Shown: positions 18,388-26,481, counted from the stretch's first letter. The stretch: 64,000 nt of DNA from a bacterium (GCA_905221085.1 CAJNBT010000008.1:55840-119839); one strand, 5' to 3'. Made by a program: numbers and translations. Notes: generated by a model not told the origin, from the sequence alone.

Positions 18388-18676
18388 CTAATCAATAAGT
18401 TCTTTGAATTGCTGCAAACGCAATTCAAAAAGGGCTATCAATTGTGGATTTTCTAATACTTGCAAAGATTGGATAAAGTGTTCAATCTCTTTTTGATTGC
18501 TTCCCTTAGTTTGAAGGAAAACACTCATTTTCTTTAAAAATTGCCATAATACTTTTTCAAAAACATCATACGGACGTAGCATGCTCTTCAACTCGGCTTC
18601 AAATGAAAGTTTCCTCATAGTAATTCAAAACTTTTTACCAAAATCAAATACTCCGAAATTTTCATCTCTTTAAATT
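18388..18676 (-). pseudogene. Decayed 3' fragment of an rgg gene
   Basis: The last 76 codons match the C-terminus of the intact Rgg at 19923-20786 almost exactly (LRPYDVFEKV, QTKGSNQKEIEHFIQSL). Upstream the frame is broken: a short segment, MKISEYLILVKSFELL, ends in a stop and resembles an earlier part of Rgg, so internal deletion and frameshift have occurred. It begins directly at the CPBP stop codon. The start MRKLS would give a protein lacking the helix-turn-helix, so it is not a working regulator. Confidence 0.8.
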
Positions 18677-19345
18677 CTAGTGCAATAACATAAGAATCTG
18701 ACCAATACCATTGTAGACTATATGCAGTCCAATAGGCCAATAAATGGACTTGGTTACTCTAAACAAGACTGCAAATATGAGACCGCCACCCATATAGACG
18801 AAAAAGTCTGTTAAGACCCAACCATGGCCACTGATGTGTAAGATTCCAAATAATATAGCTGAGCCAAGTACATCCAGTCCCCATTGCTTCCCTTTCTCCA
18901 GAGCAGTCATCACTAATCCACGATAAATCATGTCTTCAAAAATGGGACCTGCAATCACAGGATAAAAAAAATACATCAAAAATGCCGTAGCTCCTGTAAA
19001 AGTAGGAGCAGCATGTTGATAAGAAATTTCATTTCGAGTAGGTGGGAAAAGAAAAAAGGTAACGAAATTCCAAACAACAAAAGCAAGCAGAGCTAAAAAG
19101 GAATAGACAAGATAGGATCCTTTAAACTTTCTACTGTTGATTTTCTGCCATTTACCTGACCAAATCATAGCAATAAGAGCAAATAAAACCACAAGAAAAT
19201 TCAACATCATATCCGACAGATAATAGGTAAAGTCAGATAGACCCGTAACAAGGTTGCTGCGTAAAACTAGACCACTGAACTTCTGGTCAGCAATAACTAG
19301 TAGAAAAACTACAATAAAGTAGTGACGTGAGATTAACTTTTTCAT
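18677..19345 (-). CDS. CPBP-family (CAAX-like) intramembrane protease
   Basis: A 222-residue membrane protein with about six helices. The CPBP/Abi motifs are seen: EDMIYRGLVMTAL (paired acidic residues plus Arg) and later AILFGILHISGH and IYWPIGLHIVYNGIG with the catalytic-type His residues. In streptococci these proteins accompany double-glycine peptides and may process peptides or give self-immunity. It lies 66 bp downstream of the VP1-like peptide gene, on the same strand and probably in one transcript. Confidence 0.85.
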   Translation of the reverse strand: MKKLISRHYFIVVFLLVIADQKFSGLVLRSNLVTGLSDFTYYLSDMMLNFLVVLFALIAMIWSGKWQKINSRKFKGSYLVYSFLALLAFVVWNFVTFFLFPPTRNEISYQHAAPTFTGATAFLMYFFYPVIAGPIFEDMIYRGLVMTALEKGKQWGLDVLGSAILFGILHISGHGWVLTDFFVYMGGGLIFAVLFRVTKSIYWPIGLHIVYNGIGQILMLLH

Positions 19346-19411
19346 TCTATTTTCTCCTATACTATAAAATAAGGACAGCCCCTACCCAAGAAAAAGTAAG
19401 GGCTTTAAATA

Positions 19412-19633
19412 TCAATAACGGCGACGATTAACAGTGGAAGAATCATGGTTAAAATATTTCTGCCAGAAATTAGTGATTGACCAAGGTGTCCCGAAACCTC
19501 CCCGAGCAGGCAAAGCACTACCACCACAACCAATATTTTCACCCGCGCAAACCGAAGTGATATTTCCTCCTCTAACATCTTGCAACTCAGCTTCTGTCAA
19601 TTCCATTGTTTCTGCAAATTGTAAATTTAACAT
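19412..19633 (-). CDS. VP1-like double-glycine secreted peptide
   Basis: A 73-residue precursor. The leader (1-23) has the pattern of PCAT/ComA-type export substrates (ELTEAELQDV then RGG); cleavage after G23 would give a 50-residue mature peptide. That peptide has two Cys (VCAGENIGC), is rich in Gly and aromatics, and has a basic end (VNRRRY). Position between an Rgg/SHP pair and a CPBP gene matches pneumococcal VP1, an Rgg144-controlled communication peptide (recalled). GGAG precedes the ATG. No export ABC transporter is nearby, so a shared one elsewhere is needed. A class II bacteriocin role is an alternative. Confidence 0.75.
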   Translation of the reverse strand: MLNLQFAETMELTEAELQDVRGGNITSVCAGENIGCGGSALPARGGFGTPWSITNFWQKYFNHDSSTVNRRRY

Positions 19634-19711
19634 CTTTTACACTCCTTCAATTATCTTCATTTGTAAACTACTTCTGCGACCTAGAATTTGCTTCAAGTAC
19701 TTTACAAGAAC

Positions 19712-19821
19712 ACTATAACACGAAAATTGGCGTATTTTAGAAAATCGCATATTTGATATTTTTTCTTATAGAAATTTCACATTTGCGATTTTAGTAGATT
19801 TGATTATTTTACTGATATAAT
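19712..19821. promoter_or_regulatory. Divergent Rgg-controlled promoters with two inverted operator arms
   Basis: Two inverted copies of one motif face opposite genes: AAAATCGCATATTTGA (from 19741) and TTCACATTTGCGATTTT (to about 19793), matching at about 14 of 16 positions. The vp1-like -10 (TATAGT on the minus strand, 19712-19717) lies about 23 bp from the first arm. The shp -10 (TATAAT, 19816-19821) lies about 23 bp from the second. Each arm takes the place of a -35 box, as expected for activation by a peptide-bound Rgg. Confidence 0.65.
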
Positions 19822-19849
19822 AAAGTTATTACTAACAAGGAGGAATATA

Positions 19850-19933
19850 ATGATGAAAAAAAGAAAAATCCAACTGATACTCCTGCTTATTTCGGAGTGG
19901 GTTATCGTCTTCCCGTTTCTAATTAATCGATAA
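19850..19933 (+). CDS. SHP-type pheromone precursor (SHP144-like)
   Basis: A 27-residue peptide (26 if the second ATG is used). A basic start (MMKKRK) is followed by a hydrophobic core and the acidic switch residue in SEWVIVFPFLINR. The C-terminal EWVIVFPFLINR closely resembles the mature SHP144 pheromone EWVIVIPFLTNL (recalled). AAGGAGG lies just upstream. The gene converges on and overlaps the rgg 3' end by 11 bp, the classic SHP/Rgg layout. Processing would be by Eep, and re-import by the Ami oligopeptide permease. Confidence 0.85.
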   Translation: MMKKRKIQLILLLISEWVIVFPFLINR

Positions 19934-20786
19934 GTTCTTTGTATTGCTGCAAACGTAATTCGAAGAGGGCTATCAATTGTGGATTTTCTAATACTTGCAG
20001 AGATTGGATAAAGTGTTCAATCTCTTTTTGATTGCTTCCCTTAGTTTGAAGAAAAATACTCATTTTCTTTAAAAATTGCCACGATACTTTTTCAAAAACA
20101 TCATACGGACGCAGCATACTCTCCAACTCAGTTTCAAAGATTGGGATGTAGGAGAAAAGTTTTCGCTCCATGAGCTCTGATAAGATATTTAATAGTCCTT
20201 GCTTCATATACAATCGATTGTGTACTAACTCTTTAAATTCCTTGGATTTTTCAAGTAAAGAGGTTGATAAAAATATCAAATCTTGATTACTCAAGAAAGG
20301 CATTGTATTGCAAAAAAGATAGAGTTCAAACCAGGTCCAAGACTCAATAGCATAGAGATAGATGGTCAAAAACTCGCTATCTTCTTTTACCAATGGATAG
20401 TTCTTATTTAAGGAATGGATGGCATTTTTAATCACAATGGCATTCAAACGACGATAGGTCTCTGCCATCTGTCCTTGCTTGACCTCCTCTAATAGTTGCT
20501 CTAAACCAGCGATATCTTGATGGGCAAAGCGATCCACAACCCTTCTACCAATTCGCATATGTGGGGATTCTTGATAGTTGTTGAGCTTGTGCCCAAACTC
20601 ATCAAAATTCATATTAATCCCTTGGATAGCTAATATGAGCTTATCCGCAGACAGCATAGACTGCCCTAGTTCAAACTTAGACAACTGAGAAGCTGTTAGT
20701 CCAGCACAAGCCACATCTGACTGCTTGAGCTTTCTCGCCAAGCGCAATTCCTTGTAAAATTCTCCCAATTCCATTCTCTCTATCAT
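19923..20786 (-). CDS. Rgg-family pheromone-responsive regulator (Rgg144-like)
   Basis: A 287-residue RRNPP-type cytoplasmic regulator. The N-terminal helix-turn-helix (about 8-62) reads ELRLARKLKQSDVACAGLTASQLSKFELGQS. The remaining helical repeats form the peptide-binding domain. AGGAGG lies 7 bases before the ATG. It is adjacent to an SHP gene and a VP1-like peptide gene, so it most likely binds the imported SHP and controls both promoters in the shared intergenic region. Its 3' third is duplicated at 18388-18618. Confidence 0.9.
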   Translation of the reverse strand: MIERMELGEFYKELRLARKLKQSDVACAGLTASQLSKFELGQSMLSADKLILAIQGINMNFDEFGHKLNNYQESPHMRIGRRVVDRFAHQDIAGLEQLLEEVKQGQMAETYRRLNAIVIKNAIHSLNKNYPLVKEDSEFLTIYLYAIESWTWFELYLFCNTMPFLSNQDLIFLSTSLLEKSKEFKELVHNRLYMKQGLLNILSELMERKLFSYIPIFETELESMLRPYDVFEKVSWQFLKKMSIFLQTKGSNQKEIEHFIQSLQVLENPQLIALFELRLQQYKELID

Positions 20787-20863
20787 ATTACCACCTCCTA
20801 TTTTTTATATAGTATATCATTATTTATATTTATTTGTCAAAATATTCTGACATTTAAGGGATC

Positions 20864-20887
20864 AAAAAAGCCAGCCTTAAGCTGACT
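20864..20887 (-). terminator. Terminator of the tsaB-rimI-tsaD operon
   Basis: The stem AGTCAGC / GCTGGCT (one G-T pair) with loop TTAAG is followed by TTTTT on the minus strand, just after the tsaD stop. Confidence 0.8.
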
Positions 20888-20889
20888 CC

Positions 20890-21900
20890 TTATTCCATGA
20901 TATCAAAAGCGAGACTTGGTTTGGCATTGAGATCCAAGTTGGCGAAGTTTTCTTTGTTCCACTCGCTGACGCTGGCATAGGCAATCATACCTGCATTATC
21001 TCCGCAGAGTCGCAGAGGGGGGATGATGACCTTAACATCTGTGATTTCGGCCGCTAGGCGTTCTCTGAGGCCTTTATTGGCTGCCACACCTCCAGCCACA
21101 ACTAGGGTTTTAACAGGATATTTCTCCAAGGCTTTCTTGGTTTTAGACATGAGAATATCCATAACTGCTGCTTGGAAGGAAGCACACAAATCCTCTGTGG
21201 ACAGATTTTCTCCCTTTTGTTCAGCATTGTGATGAAGATTGATAAAGGCAGATTTCAAACCTGAGAATGAAAACTCCAGATTATCTTCCTTAATCATGGC
21301 ACGAGGGAAATCATAAATATCCTGTCCCTGATGAGCTAGCTCGTCAATCTCACGACCTGCAGGATAGGTCAAGCCCATGACACGGCCGACCTTATCATAG
21401 GCCTCGCCAACCGCGTCATCTCGCGTTTCCCCAACAATCTTGTAGTCACCATCCTCAGAAACATAAACCAACTCTGTGTGTCCACCGCTAACCAAGAGGG
21501 CTAGCAAGGGAAACTCCAAAGGCTCCACACTCTGAGCTGCCATGAGGTGACCAGCCATGTGGTTAACAGGGATAAGTGGAAGTTCATGTGCCCAAGCAAA
21601 GGCCTTAGCAGCTGACAAGCCAACTAGCAAGGCTCCGACCAAGCCTGGTCCATAGGTAACCGCCACAGCTGTCACATCCTCTTCGGTAATCCCTGCTTCT
21701 GCCAGAGCCTCCTCGATACAGGCTGTAATGACCTCGACATGATGACGACTGGCTACTTCAGGCACTACGCCCCCAAAACGTTTGTGACTCTCAATTTGAC
21801 TAGCAATGACATTGGACAAGAGCTCATCGTCGTTTTTCAAGACGGCGACACTGGTCTCATCACAGGATGTCTCAAATGCTAAAATATATCTATCCTTCAT
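20890..21900 (-). CDS. tsaD: tRNA N6-adenosine threonylcarbamoyltransferase TsaD
   Basis: The catalytic subunit that, with TsaB and TsaE, adds threonylcarbamoyl to A37 of ANN-decoding tRNAs (t6A). The 336-residue ASKHA-fold protein shows [12 protein letters not shown] at the N-terminus, the iron-binding HMAGH (about 109-113), SGGHTELV, and late motifs [12 protein letters not shown] and [11 protein letters not shown]. It ends the operon tsaB-rimI-tsaD and overlaps rimI by 11 bp. Its last 49 bp recur at the end of the immunity gene at 17855. Confidence 0.97.
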   Translation of the reverse strand: MKDRYILAFETSCDETSVAVLKNDDELLSNVIASQIESHKRFGGVVPEVASRHHVEVITACIEEALAEAGITEEDVTAVAVTYGPGLVGALLVGLSAAKAFAWAHELPLIPVNHMAGHLMAAQSVEPLEFPLLALLVSGGHTELVYVSEDGDYKIVGETRDDAVGEAYDKVGRVMGLTYPAGREIDELAHQGQDIYDFPRAMIKEDNLEFSFSGLKSAFINLHHNAEQKGENLSTEDLCASFQAAVMDILMSKTKKALEKYPVKTLVVAGGVAANKGLRERLAAEITDVKVIIPPLRLCGDNAGMIAYASVSEWNKENFANLDLNAKPSLAFDIME

Positions 21901-22327
21901 CTATTTCTCTCTTCATGATAATGGCATCCTCGACTGGGTCATGGTAGTAGGCCTTTCGCTCAGCGATGACTGCCATTTTTTCTTTCTTGTAAAATGCTTG
22001 CGCTCGGTGATTTGACTTTCTGACTTCGAGGAAAATTTCCTTGTCTGTCGGCAATTGAGCAAACAAGGCTGACGTAATTCCCTGACCCTGATAGGCTCCT
22101 TTAACAGCGATTTGCAGGACTTCTGCTTCAAAGAGATTCTCCTGAACAGCTAGAAAGCCAATCACTTCTGCCCCATCATAAGCCAGAGCATACCAAGTCT
22201 GATCTTGGGACAGGTCTGCTTGGATTTGTTCCAGCGTCCAAGGACTGACTGGGTAAACAGTTGCCATGACAGCGTAGATGGCTTGAGCCAAGTCGGGTTG
22301 CCTTTGAATTCGTTTGATCTCTATCAT
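21890..22327 (-). CDS. rimI: Ribosomal protein S18 alanine N-acetyltransferase RimI
   Basis: A 145-residue GNAT-fold acetyltransferase. The acetyl-CoA loop is [10 protein letters not shown], and [18 protein letters not shown] is the typical C-terminal RimI motif. It sits between tsaB and tsaD, overlapping each by 4-11 bp, an order conserved in many Firmicutes. In addition to S18 it may acetylate other proteins; the tsa association is genomic, not biochemical. Confidence 0.9.
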   Translation of the reverse strand: MIEIKRIQRQPDLAQAIYAVMATVYPVSPWTLEQIQADLSQDQTWYALAYDGAEVIGFLAVQENLFEAEVLQIAVKGAYQGQGITSALFAQLPTDKEIFLEVRKSNHRAQAFYKKEKMAVIAERKAYYHDPVEDAIIMKREIDEG

Positions 22328-23007
22328 AGGCGTTTAATGTAAGACTCACCAGACTCGGTGTGATTCTTGAGCCAGTTTTCCTCAGCCTCAACACGTTTGA
22401 GGTAGTTCGGCACAAAATCATGCAAGGAGTCTGCTTCCTTGTCCCAGGCCAAAAGAGCTAGATTGGCTGCATTAGGCAATGTTTCTTTATAATTAGTCCT
22501 TGGCAAGTGTTCTTGAATCTGCTCCACAAAAGGACCAACTTCTCCGACAAAGGTTACCTGACTAGCACCCTTGATTAGCTCAATCACTCGCTCAAAGGGC
22601 AGGTGTGCTTCTGGCATGACAGGTTTGGCATTTTCATAAAATCCTGCATAAACATTGTTGCGACGCGCATCCATCAAAGGAACGAACAAACCTTCTTGTC
22701 GGTAAGGCACCAGAGCCAAGAGGCTAGACATCCCAACTAACTCGATGTTCAGAGTATGAGCCAAAGTCTTAGCCGTTGCGACCGCAATTCGCAAGCCTGT
22801 GTAGCTACCTGGCCCTTCAGCCACCACGATTCGATCCAAATCCTTGGGCGTCCAGTCCACACTCGCCATCAAAAAATCGATGGCAGGCATGAGGGTAATA
22901 CTGTGATTTTTCTTGATATTAATCGTCGTCTCGGCAAGAATCTGCTTGTCCTCTAAAATAGCGAGAGAAAGAGCCTTGCTAGACGTATCAAAAGCTAATA
23001 CTTTCAT
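22324..23007 (-). CDS. tsaB: tRNA threonylcarbamoyladenosine biosynthesis protein TsaB
   Basis: The non-catalytic scaffold partner of TsaD in t6A synthesis (227 aa). Its ASKHA start AFDTSSKALSLAIL and the loop GPGSYTGLRIAVATAKTLA are diagnostic. It is the first gene of the operon. Upstream of it lies a 23-base repeat that recurs after cibC. Confidence 0.95.
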   Translation of the reverse strand: MKVLAFDTSSKALSLAILEDKQILAETTINIKKNHSITLMPAIDFLMASVDWTPKDLDRIVVAEGPGSYTGLRIAVATAKTLAHTLNIELVGMSSLLALVPYRQEGLFVPLMDARRNNVYAGFYENAKPVMPEAHLPFERVIELIKGASQVTFVGEVGPFVEQIQEHLPRTNYKETLPNAANLALLAWDKEADSLHDFVPNYLKRVEAEENWLKNHTESGESYIKRL

Positions 23008-23062
23008 AACACATTCCTATCTTTTTGTCTGCTTACTATTATACTACAAAAGCTGGCACATG

Positions 23063-23085
23063 GGAATTTTCTTTATCCCCAAACA
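23063..23085. repeat. 23-bp direct repeat flanking the cib locus (left copy)
   Basis: This sequence begins GGAATTTTCTTTATCCCC and recurs without mismatch at 23802-23824. The two copies bracket the cibABC operon. Confidence 0.85.
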
Positions 23086-23157
23086 GGAATACCTAGACTT
23101 AAACAAAAAATAATTCGCAAATAAATTTCAAAAAAATGTTCACTTTTCCTTTTCTTT

Positions 23158-23165
23158 TCCGAATA
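23158..23165 (+). promoter_or_regulatory. ComX-type (cin-box) promoter of cibABC
   Basis: TCCGAATA is a 7 of 8 match to the TACGAATA com-box. It is preceded by the T-rich tract typical of SigX promoters and lies 34 bp before the cibA ATG, giving room for the site AAAAGGAGG. Confidence 0.75.
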
Positions 23166-23198
23166 TAAAAGTGAACAAGAAAAAAGGAGGAAAGTTCA

Positions 23199-23384
23199 AT
23201 GACAAATTTTGACGTTCTTGACAATCAATTTTTATCCCTATCTGAAAATGAATTATCAGATATTGATGGCGGTCTCGCTCCCTTGATTATCTTTGGAGTA
23301 GCAGTATCTTGGAAAGCTATTGCAGGCGGAACAGCACTTGTAGGTTCTGGTTTGGCAGCTGGTTATTTTTTAGGAGGAGATTAA
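23199..23384 (+). CDS. cibA: Competence-induced two-peptide bacteriocin, CibA-like
   Basis: A 61-residue precursor with a double-glycine leader (1-25, SLSENELSDIDGG). The 36-residue mature peptide is hydrophobic and Gly-rich (AGGTALVGSGLAAGYFLGGD) with GxxxG-like helix-packing motifs, typical of class IIb bacteriocins. An AAAAGGAGG site precedes the ATG. It sits next to tsaB, as the pneumococcal cib locus does, and is followed immediately by a second double-glycine peptide. CibAB kill non-competent sister cells during transformation. Confidence 0.85.
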   Translation: MTNFDVLDNQFLSLSENELSDIDGGLAPLIIFGVAVSWKAIAGGTALVGSGLAAGYFLGGD

Positions 23385-23385
23385 T

Positions 23386-23538
23386 ATGATGAAAGATTTG
23401 AACAACTATCGTGAAATTTCTAATAAGGAATTGCAAGAAATCAAGGGTGGTTTTGGTGCAGGTGTTGGTATCGCTTTATTTATGGCAGCTTATACCATTG
23501 GGAAAGATCTCCGTAAAAAGTTTGGTAAGTCATGCTAG
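23386..23538 (+). CDS. cibB: Competence-induced bacteriocin partner, CibB-like
   Basis: A 50-residue precursor. The leader (1-22, EISNKELQEIKGG) is of double-glycine type. The 28-residue mature peptide begins FGAGVGIALF, with a GxxxG motif, and ends basic (KDLRKKFGKSC). Start at the first of two ATGs, 1 base after the cibA stop, with AGGAGGAG inside the cibA end. It pairs with CibA as a two-peptide toxin. Confidence 0.85.
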   Translation: MMKDLNNYREISNKELQEIKGGFGAGVGIALFMAAYTIGKDLRKKFGKSC

Positions 23539-23708
23539 ATAAAAGACACATTTTTAGAAGGATAAATTTTATTGTCTTCATCTCTTACAGTTTGCTCAGC
23601 ATTCTCAATGATTTAAACATTACTACTATCCCTTTACCAATTGATCTATCTGTTTGTATTGTTTTATTTTTATGCTTCAACTCTATTTTTGAGCAGAAGA
23701 GTCATTAA
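23532..23708 (+). CDS. cibC: CibC-like immunity membrane peptide
   Basis: A 58-residue protein with two hydrophobic segments (about 12-28 and 36-50) and a basic N-terminus (MLDKRHIFRR). Its ATG lies inside the last codons of cibB (7-bp overlap), so translation is coupled. Size, topology and position match CibC, which protects the competent producer. It is slightly shorter than the pneumococcal form as I recall it. Confidence 0.75.
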   Translation: MLDKRHIFRRINFIVFISYSLLSILNDLNITTIPLPIDLSVCIVLFLCFNSIFEQKSH

Positions 23709-23777
23709 CATAATAAGAATAAATTCTTAAAGCAAACATTTATTCCATTGTCATGTCATTTTAGAAAAATGCAAAAA

Positions 23778-23803
23778 CCACCTCATCTTGATAGATGGGG
23801 TGG
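23778..23803 (+). terminator. Likely terminator of the cib operon
   Basis: The stem CCACCTCATC / GATGGGGTGG (one G-T pair) with loop TTGATA is followed by AATTTTCTTT. The downstream T tract is part of the 23-bp repeat. Confidence 0.55.
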
Positions 23804-23824
23804 AATTTTCTTTATCCCCAAACA
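23802..23824. repeat. 23-bp direct repeat flanking the cib locus (right copy)
   Basis: Identical to 23063-23085. It directly follows a hairpin, whereas the left copy has only a weak remnant of such a stem. Confidence 0.85.
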
Positions 23825-23850
23825 AAAATGCCCTAGCATGAGCAGGGCAT

Positions 23851-24066
23851 CTAAGCATTTAATCCAAAGTAAAATACAAACCAAACGACATAGGTCACGA
23901 GGAGGAGAAAAAGCGAGTAGAGAGTCACAAAGATAATTTTCCACAAGAACTTGGTTTGTCGTCGTTCCAGTTTGGCAAATAGAAGATTCCCTGCATAAAC
24001 ACAAGCAACAAAAACGATAAAAGCCACCAAGCGAGCTCCGATAGCAAAAGCAAATAAGTTATACAT
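23851..24066 (-). CDS. Small two-helix membrane protein of unknown function
   Basis: A 71-residue protein with two long hydrophobic segments (about 3-27 and 42-68) joined by a short basic loop (KLERRQTKFLWK). GGAGG precedes the ATG at a good distance. A plausible promoter lies upstream (TTGCAA, 17 bases, TATATT on the minus strand) with a cre-like site over its -35. No family is recognised. Confidence 0.65.
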   Translation of the reverse strand: MYNLFAFAIGARLVAFIVFVACVYAGNLLFAKLERRQTKFLWKIIFVTLYSLFLLLVTYVVWFVFYFGLNA

Positions 24067-24157
24067 AGGGCAACCTCCTTGACTTAAAAACTATATGGAA
24101 TTATGACAAGCAATAAATTCCACTTCCATTATCAATATAACACATTTTCTTTGTTTT

Positions 24158-24171
24158 TGCAAGCGCTTACC
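24158..24171 (-). promoter_or_regulatory. cre-like site over a promoter -35
   Basis: TGCAAGCGCTTACC matches the CcpA consensus TGWAANCGNTNWCA at all but two positions. On the minus strand it includes the TTGCAA -35 of the small membrane protein gene, so glucose repression is predicted. Confidence 0.45.
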
Positions 24172-24227
24172 AAAGGGAACTCTATGACTTTCTCGTTTCC
24201 GTCTTTTACTAATTTTTCATTTTGTGG

Positions 24228-24233
24228 TATAAT
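24228..24233 (+). promoter_or_regulatory. Extended -10 promoter of rpoY-rnjA
   Basis: TGGTATAAT is a perfect extended -10, about 110 bp before rpoY. The leader between them holds no recognised riboswitch. Confidence 0.65.
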
Positions 24234-24344
24234 TGAAATAATTGTAACGAATCAAGGTCAATCTAGACACAAAATGGAATGAAATCAAGCAAATCTCTGC
24301 TAAAAGTTTGGAATAAGCTGACCTGTAAAATAGAAAGGAACTAT

Positions 24345-24578
24345 ATGATTTACAAAGTTTTTTATCAAGAAACAAAAGAACGTAGCCCACGCCGTGAAAC
24401 AACACGCGCACTTTACCTAGACATCGATGCCAGCTCAGAACTTGAGGGCCGTATCGCTGCTCGTCAACTTGTCGAAGAAAATCGCCCAGAGTACAATATC
24501 GAGTATATCGAACTCTTGTCTGACAAATTGCTAGATTACGAAAAAGAAACTGGCGCCTTCGAAATCACGGAGTTCTAA
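24345..24578 (+). CDS. rpoY: RNA polymerase epsilon subunit RpoY
   Basis: A 77-residue cytoplasmic protein (former DUF1447) starting [20 protein letters not shown], diagnostic for RpoY. It binds core RNA polymerase near the DNA exit side and is found only in Firmicutes. AGAAAGGAA lies before the ATG at 24345. It is followed after 1 bp by rnjA, a conserved pairing. Confidence 0.95.
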   Translation: MIYKVFYQETKERSPRRETTRALYLDIDASSELEGRIAARQLVEENRPEYNIEYIELLSDKLLDYEKETGAFEITEF

Positions 24579-24579
24579 T

Positions 24580-26259
24580 ATGACCTATACTCTTAAACCT
24601 GAAGAAGTCGGCGTTTTTGCCATCGGTGGTCTGGGAGAAATCGGAAAAAATACATACGGGATTGAATACCAAGATGAGATTATCATCGTCGATGCTGGGA
24701 TTAAATTCCCAGAAGATGACTTGCTTGGTATCGACTATGTCATTCCTGATTACTCTTACATCGTAGACAATATCGACCGCGTCAAGGCTGTCTTAATCAC
24801 ACATGGACACGAGGACCACATTGGTGGGATTCCTTTCCTGCTCAAGCAAGCAAATGTCCCGATTTACGCTGGACCACTTGCCTTGGCTTTGATCCGTGGG
24901 AAACTCGAAGAACACGGCCTCTTGCGCAACGCCAAACTTTACGAAATCAACCACAACACTGAGTTGACCTTTAAAAATCTCAAGGCAACTTTCTTTAGAA
25001 CGACTCACTCTATTCCAGAACCTTTGGGGATTGTCATTCATACTCCACAAGGGAAAATCGTTTGCACGGGTGACTTCAAGTTTGACTTTACTCCAGTTGG
25101 AGAACCAGCAGACTTGCACCGTATGGCAGCCCTTGGTGAAGAAGGTGTGCTTTGTCTTCTGTCTGACTCAACAAATGCAGAAGTGCCAACCTTTACCAAC
25201 TCTGAAAAAGTCGTTGGTCAGTCCATCATGAAGATTATCCAAGGCATTGAAGGACGTATCATCTTTGCATCCTTTGCCTCAAATATCTTCCGTCTCCAGC
25301 AAGCAACAGAAGCTGCTGTTAAGACTGGACGTAAGATTGCGGTCTTTGGTCGTTCCATGGAAAAGGCCATTGTCAACGGAATCGACCTTGGCTACATCAA
25401 AGCTCCTAAGGGAACCTTTATCGAGCCAAATGAAATCAAAGATTACCCTGCAGGAGAAGTTCTCATCCTCTGTACAGGTAGTCAGGGCGAGCCAATGGCA
25501 GCCCTCTCTCGTATCGCCAACGGAACCCACCGTCAGGTACAACTCCAACCAGGTGATACAGTTATCTTTTCTTCTAGTCCAATCCCTGGAAACACTACTA
25601 GCGTCAACAAACTGATTAACATCATTTCTGAAGCTGGTGTCGAAGTTATCCACGGTAAGGTTAATAATATCCATACATCTGGACACGGTGGTCAGCAAGA
25701 GCAAAAACTCATGCTCCGCTTGATTAAGCCAAAATACTTCATGCCTGTCCACGGTGAATACCGCATGCAAAAAGTCCACGCTGGACTAGCAGTGGATACT
25801 GGGGTTGAGAAGGACAATATCTTTATTATGAGCAATGGTGATGTGCTTGCCCTTACTGCTGACTCAGCTCGTATCGCAGGTCATTTCAACGCTCAAGATA
25901 TCTATGTCGATGGAAATCGTATCGGTGAAATCGGTGCTGCCGTCCTTAAAGATCGTCGTGATCTATCTGAAGACGGTGTCGTTCTGGCAGTCGCAACTGT
26001 TGACTTCAAATCGCAGATGATTCTATCTGGTCCAGACATCCTCAGCCGAGGCTTTGTCTACATGAGAGAGTCTGGCGACTTGATTCGCCAAAGCCAGCGC
26101 ATCCTCTTCAATGCCATTCGTATCGCACTGAAGAACAAGGATGCTAGCGTGCAATCTGTCAATGGTGCCATTGTCAACGCTATTCGCCCCTTCCTCTATG
26201 AAAATACAGAACGTGAGCCGATTATCATCCCTATGATCCTCACACCAGATGAAGAATAA
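24580..26259 (+). CDS. rnjA: Ribonuclease J1
   Basis: A 559-residue 5'-to-3' exonuclease and endonuclease of the beta-CASP metallo-beta-lactamase group, central to mRNA decay and rRNA maturation. The zinc site [10 protein letters not shown] is at about 74-83, the GDFKFD motif follows, and the beta-CASP motifs ([36 protein letters not shown]) are in order. It starts 1 bp after rpoY and ends at a strong terminator. Confidence 0.96.
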   Translation: MTYTLKPEEVGVFAIGGLGEIGKNTYGIEYQDEIIIVDAGIKFPEDDLLGIDYVIPDYSYIVDNIDRVKAVLITHGHEDHIGGIPFLLKQANVPIYAGPLALALIRGKLEEHGLLRNAKLYEINHNTELTFKNLKATFFRTTHSIPEPLGIVIHTPQGKIVCTGDFKFDFTPVGEPADLHRMAALGEEGVLCLLSDSTNAEVPTFTNSEKVVGQSIMKIIQGIEGRIIFASFASNIFRLQQATEAAVKTGRKIAVFGRSMEKAIVNGIDLGYIKAPKGTFIEPNEIKDYPAGEVLILCTGSQGEPMAALSRIANGTHRQVQLQPGDTVIFSSSPIPGNTTSVNKLINIISEAGVEVIHGKVNNIHTSGHGGQQEQKLMLRLIKPKYFMPVHGEYRMQKVHAGLAVDTGVEKDNIFIMSNGDVLALTADSARIAGHFNAQDIYVDGNRIGEIGAAVLKDRRDLSEDGVVLAVATVDFKSQMILSGPDILSRGFVYMRESGDLIRQSQRILFNAIRIALKNKDASVQSVNGAIVNAIRPFLYENTEREPIIIPMILTPDEE

Positions 26260-26264
26260 ATCAT

Positions 26265-26293
26265 AAAACAGCCCCGTTTTCGGAGCTGTTTTT
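26265..26293 (+). terminator. Terminator of rpoY-rnjA
   Basis: AAAACAGC-C-CCG pairs with CGG-A-GCTGTTTTT around a TTTT loop, ending in a T tract. Confidence 0.85.
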
Positions 26294-26316
26294 CTCTATG
26301 CTTTCTTTTGAGATTG

Positions 26317-26481
26317 AAACTCAATAAAAATCGAAATCAGACTAGAAGGCTAGGCGAAAGCATAACTTGAGTTAGCTCCCATAGTTCGGGGAACTATGGG
26401 AGGCTGGCGATGAATCAAAGCCAAGCTTTGAACTCATTCGTAAGAAGCCGACGACGTATCATTTTGATTTTTGAAGAGTTT
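26317..26481. repeat. BOX-like structured repeat, copy 1
   Basis: A 165-bp element with imperfect 21-bp terminal inverted repeats (26317-26337 and 26461-26481). Inside are CTAG-AAGG-CTAG, the block GCATAACTTGAGTT (26360-26373), a 12-bp perfect stem with a GGG loop (26376-26402), a 7-bp stem TCAAAGC-CAA-GCTTTGA (26415-26431) and ACGACGTA (26451-26458). Copy 2 at 30181 has the same order and stem lengths with different stem sequences. Flanks resemble boxA and boxC. Its right end encodes the last residues of MnmG. Confidence 0.75.

Noticed and set aside
18388..18618. A 76-residue protein starting MRKLSF as a real small gene
   Set aside because: It is a near-exact copy of the last part of Rgg, lacks the DNA-binding domain and follows a broken frame, so it is called a pseudogene.
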